A DNA stretch of 64,000 bases, taken from the IMG/VR virus record IMGVR_UViG_3300020469_000001, positions 1 to 64,000 of that record. The stretch is one strand, 5' to 3'. Shown here piece by piece: positions 51,721 to 56,858 of this stretch (the first letter of the stretch is position 1; every line of letters starts with the position of its first letter). This DNA comes from a virus. The notes under the pieces are model-generated. The model did not search any database and was not told the DNA's origin. It saw only the letters and a program-made list of their open reading frames with translations. Made by a program: the position numbers and the translations under genes.

Positions 51721-51858
51721 TTATTTGCCCTCCAATTTAATTTTTAGCTTATGGATTCTATTTGAAATATTGAAATACATTTTTGAGCCAACTCTAACTT
51801 GCTTTCTAGCTTTGAGCCAAACTTGAATTTCCCTTTCCATTTCTTTTTTCGTTTTCAT
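51721..51858 (-). CDS. Small basic protein, first gene of a leaderless transcript (45 aa)
   Basis: MKTKKEMEREIQVWLKARKQVRVGSKMYFNISNRIHKLKIKLEGK lies directly after a -10 box (six bases from TATAAT to ATG). It has no Shine-Dalgarno because the mRNA should begin at the ATG. The stop is followed after one base by the next ATG. Helical basic protein of unknown role. Confidence 0.6.
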   Translation of the reverse strand: MKTKKEMEREIQVWLKARKQVRVGSKMYFNISNRIHKLKIKLEGK

Positions 51859-51864
51859 AATATA

Positions 51865-51893
51865 ATTATACACTCCTTATTTTAAATTTGCAA
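51865..51893 (-). promoter_or_regulatory. Leftward promoter at the divergence point
   Basis: TTGCAA (51888-51893), 17-bp spacer, TATAAT (51865-51870). It faces left while the cassette promoter at 52100 faces right with the same TTGCAA -35; the first foldback element lies between them. Confidence 0.7.
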
Positions 51894-51920
51894 ATCTTTT
51901 TTTCTTAAAAACTTGAACAT

Positions 51921-51983
51921 GGTTTAAAATTTGTTTACCCTTCGGGTTAATCTAAACTTGTTTAGATAAACAAATTTTAAACC
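51921..51983. repeat. Foldback element, left copy (T-shaped inverted repeat)
   Basis: Outer arms GGTTTAAAATTTGTTTA (51921-51937) and TAAACAAATTTTAAACC (51967-51983) pair perfectly over 17 bp. Between them lie two smaller palindromes, ACCCTTCGGGT and TCTAAACTTGTTTAGA, so a single strand would fold into a T or cruciform with two side arms. An inverted, diverged copy lies at 54643-54699. Confidence 0.85.
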
Positions 51984-51996
51984 ACGAACGCCTTTT

Positions 51997-52070
51997 TGTC
52001 AACTTTTGTGACAGATTATTTTTCGGGTTTCTCATACACGATTTTAGCAAAAATGTCAAATTTTGTGACA
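51997..52070. promoter_or_regulatory. Two TGTCA-N7-TGACA operator-like repeats
   Basis: TGTCAACTTTTGTGACA (51997-52013) and TGTCAAATTTTGTGACA (52054-52070) are 17-bp dyads repeated 57 bp apart, upstream of the rightward cassette promoter. A third, weaker copy lies next to the right foldback element (54613-54629). They look like binding sites of a dimeric regulator or replication protein. Confidence 0.6.
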
Positions 52071-52099
52071 GAATTTTTTGCGAACTTTTGAGAAATGTT

Positions 52100-52128
52100 T
52101 TGCAAACTTTAGAGAAAAGATTTATAAT
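52100..52128 (+). promoter_or_regulatory. Rightward promoter of the exonuclease cassette
   Basis: TTGCAA (52100-52105), 17-bp spacer, TATAAT (52123-52128). A 32-base leader then leads to the first mini-gene at 52167. Confidence 0.6.
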
Positions 52129-52166
52129 TTATATATTGTTAATAATTAAATGGAGACAATATAAGA

Positions 52167-52238
52167 ATGGAAATATTTTTAATACCTATGGGACTGCTAA
52201 TACTAGCAATCGGATTTATGATTAATGGGGGAAGATAA
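52167..52238 (+). CDS. Membrane mini-protein (23 aa)
   Basis: MEIFLIPMGLLILAIGFMINGGR is one membrane helix. GGAG lies 12 bases before the ATG and the stop overlaps the next start (TAATG), which supports a real coupled gene. Function unknown. Confidence 0.55.
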   Translation: MEIFLIPMGLLILAIGFMINGGR

Positions 52239-52453
52239 TGCACGATAAATTATACATGCACTTACTGAAAGCCAAACATCAAGCCGAGAAAGAAAGGCTA
52301 GAAGTTAAGCAAAAACTAGACCTATTCAGAAAAGCGAATAGACATGCTAAACTTACTAAAGCGATAGGCTCAGAATATAAACAATTCGAGAAACAAATCA
52401 ATTCATATAATGGGTTGATTCGTGGACTGAAAGAAAGACTAAAACAAGGTTAA
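52238..52453 (+). CDS. Coiled-coil protein (71 aa)
   Basis: MHDKLYMHLLKAKHQAEKERLEVKQKLDLFRKANRHAKLTKAIGSEYKQFEKQINSYNGLIRGLKERL is helical throughout, with two coiled-coil segments and strong basic character. A GGGGG run precedes its ATG. It may bind nucleic acid or act as an adaptor in the exonuclease cassette. Confidence 0.65.
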   Translation: MHDKLYMHLLKAKHQAEKERLEVKQKLDLFRKANRHAKLTKAIGSEYKQFEKQINSYNGLIRGLKERLKQG

Positions 52454-52497
52454 AGATGTTGACCTTTAGCAACAACATCACAAATGGAGAAAATATT

Positions 52498-52668
52498 ATG
52501 GTAGATAAACCAAAATATTATGAAGATATGACTAAATCAGAAATGGTAAAAATCATATCTGAATCAACAGGGATTAAACTCCCAGCACTCGAAAGAGCAA
52601 CGAAGATTGATATTTCTAATATAGCGAAAGCGTTAAAAGTATCGGCAAATTATAAGGGGGCGAATTAA
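52498..52668 (+). CDS. Small helical regulator-like protein (56 aa)
   Basis: I choose ATG 52498, preceded by GGAG, over an in-frame start at 52456. MTKSEMVKIISESTGIKLPALERATKIDISNIAKAL shares the layout of the C-terminal segment in three other small proteins here (56195-56506, 61054-61362, 55490-55642): K-x-E-L/M-V, an acidic loop, a Leu/Ala helix and a final L-xx-I. The stop overlaps the exonuclease start (TAATG). Confidence 0.6.
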   Translation: MVDKPKYYEDMTKSEMVKIISESTGIKLPALERATKIDISNIAKALKVSANYKGAN

Positions 52669-53549
52669 TGTCACCTCATAGCACGAGGGCAACGCATACT
52701 ATTGTATGCGTTGTCGATACTGAAACAACTTTTATCAATGAAACGCCTAGAATGGTTTATCATTTTGGGGCGACCTTTGGAGACATTGAGCAAGAGAATT
52801 CTTTTAATGTTGTTAAAATGGATTATTATGTTAAGGAAGTTATCGAAGATTTATCTTTATTCTTACATCAGAATAAAGAGGGGCATAACTTTGGATATAA
52901 TAAATCTATGGCTAGAGCATTAAAAGACGCTATTAACAATCCTCATAAGGTTAAGAAATGGAAAGATATAATAAAAGAATGGCAAGACTATTTACACGCT
53001 ATGAATGTTCAATATCTTACATCTTATAATTTCAATTTTGATATTGGCACAGATTCAAGCGAAATTGCCACCATTAGAAAAACACATCAACAGCTAACAG
53101 ATAAGACTTTTTTCTTACCTCGTAATGTTGATTATTGTTGCTTAATGGATATAGGGGCAACTTTGTTTATGAATAGAAATTATCTTAATTGGGTTAATTC
53201 CTTAGATGAGAATGAAAAGAATCAGATGACTACAGAAAAAGGAAATTTATCTTATTCGGCTCAATCTTGTATGCGATACATAAACCGAGATTTATGGTAT
53301 CAAGAACAACATACAGCATTAAGGGATTCATTACTTGAATTTCAATTATTCGCACATTTTTGGGGTAAATGGAAATCAATAATAAAAAAAGAGTTTGTTA
53401 ATAATGTAAATACTCCCTCGTGGCAACATCTTAAAAAGGGTTATTCGGCAACGAAAAAACGCCAATTAAGAAAAGGGATTAAATCGAAAAAGGTTGCTAA
53501 AAAGAAAATGCAAATACAAACCGAGCTAAACTTACAAGGGGGTAAATAA
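52668..53549 (+). CDS. DEDDh 3'-5' exonuclease (DnaQ/RNase T fold, 293 aa)
   Basis: CVVDTETTFI provides Asp17 and Glu19 (Exo I); YNFNFDIG has Asp125 (Exo II); EQHTALRD provides His215 and Asp220 in the H-x4-D arrangement (Exo III, DEDDh type). The C-terminal ~50 residues are basic and end with QTELNL (284-289), which fits the hexapeptide sliding-clamp-binding consensus QxxLx(L/F). The protein may therefore act on DNA ends at the replication fork or degrade host nucleic acid. The start follows GGGGGCG. Confidence 0.85.
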   Translation: MSPHSTRATHTIVCVVDTETTFINETPRMVYHFGATFGDIEQENSFNVVKMDYYVKEVIEDLSLFLHQNKEGHNFGYNKSMARALKDAINNPHKVKKWKDIIKEWQDYLHAMNVQYLTSYNFNFDIGTDSSEIATIRKTHQQLTDKTFFLPRNVDYCCLMDIGATLFMNRNYLNWVNSLDENEKNQMTTEKGNLSYSAQSCMRYINRDLWYQEQHTALRDSLLEFQLFAHFWGKWKSIIKKEFVNNVNTPSWQHLKKGYSATKKRQLRKGIKSKKVAKKKMQIQTELNLQGGK

Positions 53550-53725
53550 TGGCTAAACAATTAGAATTAAATTTTGATCCAAAATCGGCAATGGTTAAGG
53601 AAATAGAAAAAGATGTTCCAGACTTTAAAAAGAATGGATTTAAAACAAGGGACGAATATTTGGTTGCTTGTGAATTTGATAGATGTGCAAGGCACATGGA
53701 ACAAATGAAAGGGGGTAAAAAATGA
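53549..53725 (+). CDS. Small protein with clamp-binding-like motif (58 aa)
   Basis: MAKQLELNFDPKSAMVKEIEKDVPDFKKNGFKTRDEYLVACEFDRCARHMEQMKGGKK overlaps its neighbours by one and four bases. QLELNF at residues 4-9 matches the clamp-binding consensus and resembles the tail of the preceding exonuclease. The rest is helical. It may tether something to the host or phage clamp. Confidence 0.6.
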   Translation: MAKQLELNFDPKSAMVKEIEKDVPDFKKNGFKTRDEYLVACEFDRCARHMEQMKGGKK

Positions 53726-53976
53726 GATATATGTCAGAATTTGAAAGGCACGATAGAAAACTTCGTAAAATAAAAAATTGGTTAACTGTATTAGCTATGC
53801 TTTTAATTTTTATAGGATTGCAAGGGTTTTTACCCTTGCCACGCCTTGAATCTACATTTTTCATATTTACAGGTAATGCCTGTATTTTTTGGGTTGCTAT
53901 GGTAGATGAAGATAAAAGATTATTTCTTTTTACTTTGTTGATGATAATTGCACAAATTTCTAGGGTGGCATTATGA
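53722..53976 (+). CDS. Membrane protein (84 aa)
   Basis: Two or three membrane helices are visible: WLTVLAMLLIFIGLQGFLPL, STFFIFTGNACIFWVAMV and LFLFTLLMIIAQI. The N-terminus is charged (MRYMSEFERHDRKLRK). Its start follows GGGGG and overlaps the upstream stop; its end overlaps the HAD gene (ATGA). Function unknown. Confidence 0.7.
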   Translation: MRYMSEFERHDRKLRKIKNWLTVLAMLLIFIGLQGFLPLPRLESTFFIFTGNACIFWVAMVDEDKRLFLFTLLMIIAQISRVAL

Positions 53977-54515
53977 CTTTTAGAGGAATGAAAGCGTATC
54001 TATATCTTAAACTTATAACTCGATTTTGTGATAGACTTTTTAATATAAATCAGAAAATCAGAATTTATGATTTAGATGGAACTATAATAGATTCGAGCCA
54101 CCGAGCAAAGCATAATGAATATGGAAAATTAGATTTAGACCATTGGAAAGAAAACAATACTAAAGAAAATATTTTTAAAGATGATTTGCTTCCTATGTAT
54201 TGGCAACTCGTAGCCGATTATAAGAATGGCGATTATATTATTTTATGCACAGCTAGAGAAATGGGAAAATGGGATTTAGAATATTTGCATACAATGGGTA
54301 TTTATTACGATAAAATTTTATGTAGAAATGAAAATGAAAATACTGCCGATTGGAAATTAAAAAGGCGTTTACTAAATCCATATTTTAATTTGAAGCCATT
54401 TAGAAATATACAAAAATATTTCTATGATGATAACGATTCTAACCTTTTAGCCATTGGCGATATGGGGGCGACTTGTTGCAACGCTAAAGAATGGAATAAC
54501 AAATTTAGCAAATAG
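53973..54515 (+). CDS. HAD-family phosphatase (180 aa)
   Basis: IYDLDGTI (Asp33, Asp35) is HAD motif I; IILCTAREMG is motif II; WKLKRRLL supplies the Lys of motif III; FYDDNDSNLLAIGD fits motif IV. The layout resembles the 3'-phosphatase half of T4 polynucleotide kinase, but no kinase domain is present. Next to an exonuclease it may trim 3' phosphates or recycle nucleotides. The first 27 residues are unrelated and hydrophobic/basic. A strong terminator follows. Confidence 0.8.
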   Translation: MTFRGMKAYLYLKLITRFCDRLFNINQKIRIYDLDGTIIDSSHRAKHNEYGKLDLDHWKENNTKENIFKDDLLPMYWQLVADYKNGDYIILCTAREMGKWDLEYLHTMGIYYDKILCRNENENTADWKLKRRLLNPYFNLKPFRNIQKYFYDDNDSNLLAIGDMGATCCNAKEWNNKFSK

Positions 54516-54527
54516 AAAGGGGGAACA

Positions 54528-54556
54528 GGGGCGAGAAATCGCCCCACTTTTTTTTT
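54528..54556 (+). terminator. Rho-independent terminator of the cassette operon
   Basis: GGGGCGA-GAAA-TCGCCCC forms a 7-bp stem with a GNRA loop, followed by nine T's after AC. It ends the rightward exonuclease operon. Confidence 0.9.
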
Positions 54557-54642
54557 CAAAAAAAGACTTGACTTTTACCCCAAAATCCTGTAAAAAAATC
54601 CACAAAAAAACTTGTCACAAAACTTGACTTTTTCTCGTGCGT

Positions 54643-54699
54643 GGTTTAAAATTTGTTTATCTAAACAGATAAACCCGAAGGGCTAGCAAATTTTAAACC
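54643..54699. repeat. Foldback element, right copy (inverted relative to left copy)
   Basis: Arms GGTTTAAAATTTG (54643-54655) and CAAATTTTAAACC (54687-54699) enclose TTTATCTAAACAGATAAA and CCCGAAGGG. Its reverse complement matches the left copy in order (arm, CCCTTCGGG, TTTAGATAAAC, arm). Similarity continues inward: AACCACG, a GTCAA(C/G)TTTTGTGACA block and a T-run occur on both. The two copies therefore bracket the cassette as inverted terminal repeats. Confidence 0.85.
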
Positions 54700-54821
54700 A
54701 AGAACGATTTATCAACCTTCACAAATCCATAACACGAAACGCCAAAAATGTCAAGGGTTAATTTTCAAAAATTTTGTGATATAATCACTAGGTGAATTTA
54801 CTTTATAAATATAGAATCGTC

Positions 54822-54899
54822 ATGGAATTAATCAGAACTGTAATTCCTGTTATTATGGTCATATTACAGGGCATAATTATTTTTAAATTATTTTCATAA
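54822..54899 (+). CDS. Possible membrane mini-protein (25 aa)
   Basis: MELIRTVIPVIMVILQGIIIFKLFS would form one membrane helix. A TATAAT lies 40 bases upstream but there is no convincing -35 or ribosome site, so translation is doubtful. Confidence 0.3.
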   Translation: MELIRTVIPVIMVILQGIIIFKLFS

Positions 54900-54904
54900 A
54901 TCGC

Positions 54905-54933
54905 TTGACAATAGGGGCGAAATCGCCGATAAT
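54905..54933 (+). promoter_or_regulatory. Promoter of a short non-coding RNA
   Basis: TTGACA (54905-54910), 17-bp spacer containing GGGGCGAAATCGCC, GATAAT (54928-54933). The next 270 bases carry no gene. Confidence 0.65.
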
Positions 54934-54939
54934 ATTTAT

Positions 54940-55212
54940 ATTGATTGAGAGGGAAACAACCGAAAGGGAAACGAACTCGACAGACTAGGAAAGACAACAG
55001 AAACATAGACACAGAAACCCACTCTCTAAGAATCGAACTCGCAGAACTTCAACCACCTCCGAGACTGAGTCGCTGACAAGGTCAACAGGGAATGAACTCA
55101 AAATCAAGACAGGCTAGGAAGTCTCGACCAACTAGCCGACCGAGAGGGAAAGGACTCATACTCCGAGATTATATCAAAAGAGATTGTTGGACTTCCCCTC
55201 TCACTTTTTTTT
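54940..55212 (+). ncRNA. Candidate non-coding RNA, purine-rich and U-poor (~270 nt)
   Basis: A promoter lies just upstream and a stem plus T-run just downstream: GAGAGGGAA (54947-54955, or the repeat at 55142-55150) can pair with TTCCCCTCTC (55193-55202), followed by eight T's at 55205-55212. Within it the word AGGGAA-xx-(A)ACTC recurs three or four times, and GACAGxCTAGGAA occurs twice. GGCTAG/CTAGCC forms an internal stem. The low-T composition sets it apart from flanking DNA. No reading frame of note. No known family recognised. Confidence 0.55.
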
Positions 55213-55280
55213 CACCGATTTTTTCGGAGGACTGCCCCTGCCCGAGATTTGAGAAATCCTGACGCGCCCTGCGCCAACGC

Positions 55281-55341
55281 AGTGCAGTGTCGAAACGAAA
55301 CGTGGTGCGGGTGCGCCAAAGGCAGTGCAGTAACGAAACGA
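55281..55341. repeat. Iteron-like repeats (AGTGCAGT-xx-CGAAACGA)
   Basis: AGTGCAGTGTCGAAACGA (55281) and AGTGCAGTAACGAAACGA (55324) are near-identical 18-mers; a third copy lies at 55810. They sit in a GC-rich island next to two DnaA boxes. Confidence 0.7.
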
Positions 55342-55365
55342 GAGGTCTGCGCAGAGCGATCCGAC

Positions 55366-55385
55366 TTATCCACAGGTTATCCCCA
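55366..55385 (+). promoter_or_regulatory. Two DnaA boxes in tandem
   Basis: TTATCCACA (55366-55374) is the strict DnaA-box consensus; TTATCCCCA (55377-55385) differs by one base. They lie two bases apart in the same direction. Together with the flanking iterons they suggest a replication origin or a DnaA-controlled site. Confidence 0.7.
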
Positions 55386-55418
55386 AGTCTCTGTGGGTAT
55401 CCCGCCCCCCACCCTATT

Positions 55419-55447
55419 ATTGTATCACACTTTGTCGCTCTTGTCAA
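55419..55447 (-). promoter_or_regulatory. Leftward promoter facing the DnaA boxes
   Basis: TTGACA (55442-55447), 17-bp spacer, TACAAT (55419-55424). The transcript would run leftward across the DnaA boxes and iterons without an evident gene, antisense to the end of the 270-nt RNA. Confidence 0.7.
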
Positions 55448-55460
55448 GTCTTTTTGAAAA

Positions 55461-55483
55461 TAAAAAACCCGCTTTCGCGGGTT
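55461..55483 (-). terminator. Rho-independent terminator of the 50-residue gene
   Basis: Leftward AACCCGC-GAAA-GCGGGTT (55466-55483) followed by a run of T's; it lies seven bases after the gene's stop. Confidence 0.9.
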
Positions 55484-55489
55484 CTGTGA

Positions 55490-55642
55490 TTAGGAACAGA
55501 TGTCGATTAATCTTTTGATTGTTTCTGCATTCGCTCTCTCAAGACTGTTTAAGAAACCTTTGTCGGCTCTGATTACCACCTCTAATTCTGCAACTAATGT
55601 TGCTTTAGTTTTTACAACTTTTTTCGCTTTTTCGTTTTTCAT
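55490..55642 (-). CDS. Small helical protein (50 aa)
   Basis: AAGGAG lies seven bases before ATG 55642. MKNEKAKKVVKTKATLVAELEVVIRADKGFLNSLERANAETIKRLIDICS has a basic N-terminus, then the same helical motif (T-LVAELE, L-x2-L-x-x-A, I-x-x-L-x-x-I) seen at the end of the two ~103-residue regulators. It has its own promoter and terminator, so it is a single-gene unit set inside the origin-like region. Confidence 0.75.
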   Translation of the reverse strand: MKNEKAKKVVKTKATLVAELEVVIRADKGFLNSLERANAETIKRLIDICS

Positions 55643-55667
55643 TTCGTTCTCCTTATTTATAGATATA

Positions 55668-55695
55668 ATTATACGCACATTTTCTAGGATATCAA
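55668..55695 (-). promoter_or_regulatory. Promoter of the 50-residue gene
   Basis: AAAATAGTTC precedes TTGATA (55690-55695), 16-bp spacer, TATAAT (55668-55673). Member of the shared promoter family with a slightly weaker -35 and shorter spacer. Confidence 0.75.
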
Positions 55696-55739
55696 GAACT
55701 ATTTTACATTATTTTCAGAAATTACCACAAAACACCAAA

Positions 55740-55782
55740 AAACCCGCCCCAACTGCCTGAAAGCCCCTGTTTATGCGGGTTT
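55740..55782 (-). terminator. Leftward hairpin, possible terminator
   Basis: AAACCCGC (55740-55747) pairs with GCGGGTTT (55775-55782); leftward the stem is followed by T-rich sequence. Its stem matches that of the terminator at 55466-55483, so the two may be related copies. Confidence 0.6.
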
Positions 55783-55885
55783 CACGGGCACGCTCCGCGC
55801 CAAACGCCCAGTGCAGTATCGAAACGAAGTGCGAAAGTGAAGTGCCAAAGCGAAGTGCTAAAACGAACTAGTCTATAATTAGGTT
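55745..55885 (-). ncRNA. Possible short leftward RNA
   Basis: A good leftward promoter (55892-55920) and the hairpin at 55740-55782 define ~145 nt without a gene. The region carries the reverse complement of the iterons, so it may be an RNA of the origin region or simply spurious transcription. Confidence 0.35.
55810..55864. repeat. Iteron copy plus three 13-bp tandem repeats
   Basis: AGTGCAGTATCGAAACGA at 55810 is followed by GAAGTGCGAAAGT (55826), GAAGTGCCAAAGC (55839) and GAAGTGCTAAAAC (55852), an in-phase 13-bp array. The shared AGTGC core links these with the iterons 500 bp to the left. An AT-rich stretch lies near 55993-56034. Confidence 0.75.
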
Positions 55886-55891
55886 ATTTAT

Positions 55892-55920
55892 AGTATATCA
55901 TACATTTGGGCGGGTGTCAA
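55892..55920 (-). promoter_or_regulatory. Leftward promoter
   Basis: TTGACA (55915-55920), 17-bp spacer, TATACT (55892-55897), pointing into the iteron array. Confidence 0.65.
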
Positions 55921-56034
55921 GGGAATTTTGCACAAATTTGCGTTTTTTGCGACAAATCGCAACGAAGGTTGGTGGTTTCGCGTCCCGCCCCCCGAATCAA
56001 ATGCTGATAAATTATAAATAAATCACATTTATTG

Positions 56035-56063
56035 TTGACACAAGTGATAAAAGCGAATATAAT
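56035..56063 (+). promoter_or_regulatory. Upstream promoter of the 103-residue regulator
   Basis: TTGACA (56035-56040), 17-bp spacer, TATAAT (56058-56063), followed by AAAAAGGAGG and a GTG at 56090 that is in frame with the regulator, so this promoter could produce a 35-residue-longer form. Confidence 0.8.
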
Positions 56064-56135
56064 ATATACATATTAAAAAGGAGGCAAAAGTGAAATACAA
56101 GAAAACAATCAAATCAAAGTTTTTTCATAAAATCC

Positions 56136-56164
56136 TTGACAATAGAAACAAAAGTGGTTATAAT
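56136..56164 (+). promoter_or_regulatory. Main promoter of the 103-residue regulator
   Basis: TTGACA (56136-56141), 17-bp spacer, TATAAT (56159-56164). GGGAGA and the ATG at 56195 follow. The spacer word AAAAGTGGT recurs at the large-RNA promoter. Confidence 0.85.
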
Positions 56165-56194
56165 ATACTATATAAAATATTTGGGAGAATACTA

Positions 56195-56506
56195 ATGGCA
56201 AACGCTAAAAATTATACAGAAGAAATGGTCAGTCAAATGACCGAAGCATACTCTGCTAACCCTAGTAGAGAAACAGTAGACGAACTTGCTCAAACTTTCG
56301 GCAAAACAACTAGAAGTATCATTGCTAAGTTGTCAAGAGAAGGAGTATACATCGCTCAACCTAGAACTACAAAATCTGGTGAACCAGTTGTAGCAAAGTC
56401 TGAGTTAGTTGCTCAACTCGAAGCACACTTTGGAATTGAACTACCTACACTTGTCAAAGCAGGTAAGCAAGACCTACAAAGATTGGTCGACACAATCGCA
56501 TCTTAA
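56195..56506 (+). CDS. Small DNA-binding regulator-like protein (103 aa)
   Basis: NYTEEMVSQMTEAYSANPSRETVDELAQTFGKTTRSIIAKLSREGVY fits a helix-turn-helix of the Myb/SANT or GcrA type; it closely parallels the protein at 61054-61362 (shared RETV-x2-LA, SII-x-KLSREGVY). A linker (TTKSGEPVV) and a helical motif (KSELVAQLEAHFGIELPTLVKAGKQDLQRLVDTI) follow. It is the only gene in the RNA-rich region and may regulate the surrounding promoters. GGGAGA precedes the ATG; an in-frame GTG at 56090 could give a longer form. Confidence 0.8.
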   Translation: MANAKNYTEEMVSQMTEAYSANPSRETVDELAQTFGKTTRSIIAKLSREGVYIAQPRTTKSGEPVVAKSELVAQLEAHFGIELPTLVKAGKQDLQRLVDTIAS

Positions 56507-56517
56507 TTGTTGAGGAG

Positions 56518-56536
56518 TGATTACCCTAAGTAATCA
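56518..56536 (+). other. Short hairpin after the regulator gene
   Basis: TGATTAC-CCTAA-GTAATCA gives a 7-bp stem followed by ATTTT, at most a weak terminator. It separates the regulator from the tRNA-like fold. Confidence 0.45.
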
Positions 56537-56553
56537 ATTTTGAAGAGAGTATC

Positions 56554-56624
56554 TATCTGAGGTAAGTGTCTACGGAAGCACACCTAAAGAGGAAGTAGCA
56601 AGTTCGACTCTTGCACCTCAGATA
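56554..56624 (+). ncRNA. tRNA-like structure without a normal anticodon arm (71 nt)
   Basis: TATCTGAGGT (56554-56563) pairs fully with ACCTCAGATA (56615-56624), giving an extended acceptor stem. A perfect T-arm GCAAG-TTCGACT-CTTGC (56598-56614) abuts it, as in tRNA. A D-arm-like GTG-loop-CAC with GG in the loop lies at 56566-56581. The anticodon position holds only CCT-AAAG-AGG, a 3-bp mini-stem, so it cannot decode. No CCA is encoded. It may be a decayed tRNA or a tRNA mimic, for instance a processing or charging decoy. Confidence 0.6.
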
Positions 56625-56671
56625 TCTCTGCTCTGCTCAAAGTTTAGTCAGTAAAAAAATCGCTTTTTCTA

Positions 56672-56700
56672 TTGACAAATCCTTAAAAAGCGAGTATAAT
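56672..56700 (+). promoter_or_regulatory. Promoter of a ~110-nt RNA
   Basis: TTGACA (56672-56677), 17-bp spacer, TATAAT (56695-56700). Confidence 0.85.
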
Positions 56701-56706
56701 ATATTT

Positions 56707-56812
56707 ATATTCAAAAAAAGGAAAACCCACTGGGACTGGGCATCTGGAAGTGATGACATAGTTAACACTTAGAATTAAACTGTTTGCCCTACCCACCTTT
56801 CAAGAAATAAAT
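56707..56812 (+). ncRNA. Short structured non-coding RNA (~105 nt)
   Basis: Starting right after a consensus promoter, this segment has no gene. TGGG (56731-56734) and GGGCA (56738-56742) pair with TGCCC (56785-56789) and CCCA (56792-56795); inside, AAGTG (56748-56752) pairs with CACTT (56766-56770). No clear terminator precedes the next promoter at 56824, so the transcript may run into the large RNA or be processed. Confidence 0.6.
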
Positions 56813-56823
56813 CAAAATTTTTC

Positions 56824-56852
56824 TTGACAAATGGTTAAAAAGTGGATATAAT
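56824..56852 (+). promoter_or_regulatory. Promoter of the ~930-nt RNA
   Basis: TTGACA (56824-56829), 17-bp spacer, TATAAT (56847-56852); predicted start about 56859. Confidence 0.85.
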
Positions 56853-56858
56853 ATACTT

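Noticed and set aside
54643-54699. Right foldback element as a transcription terminator
   Set aside because: No U-run on either strand; the operon already ends in a strong terminator at 54528-54556, and the left copy lies in a divergent promoter region where no terminator is needed.
55281-55864. Repeats near 55.3-55.9 kb as a CRISPR array
   Set aside because: Copies are few, unevenly spaced and lack uniform spacers; iteron-like organisation fits better.
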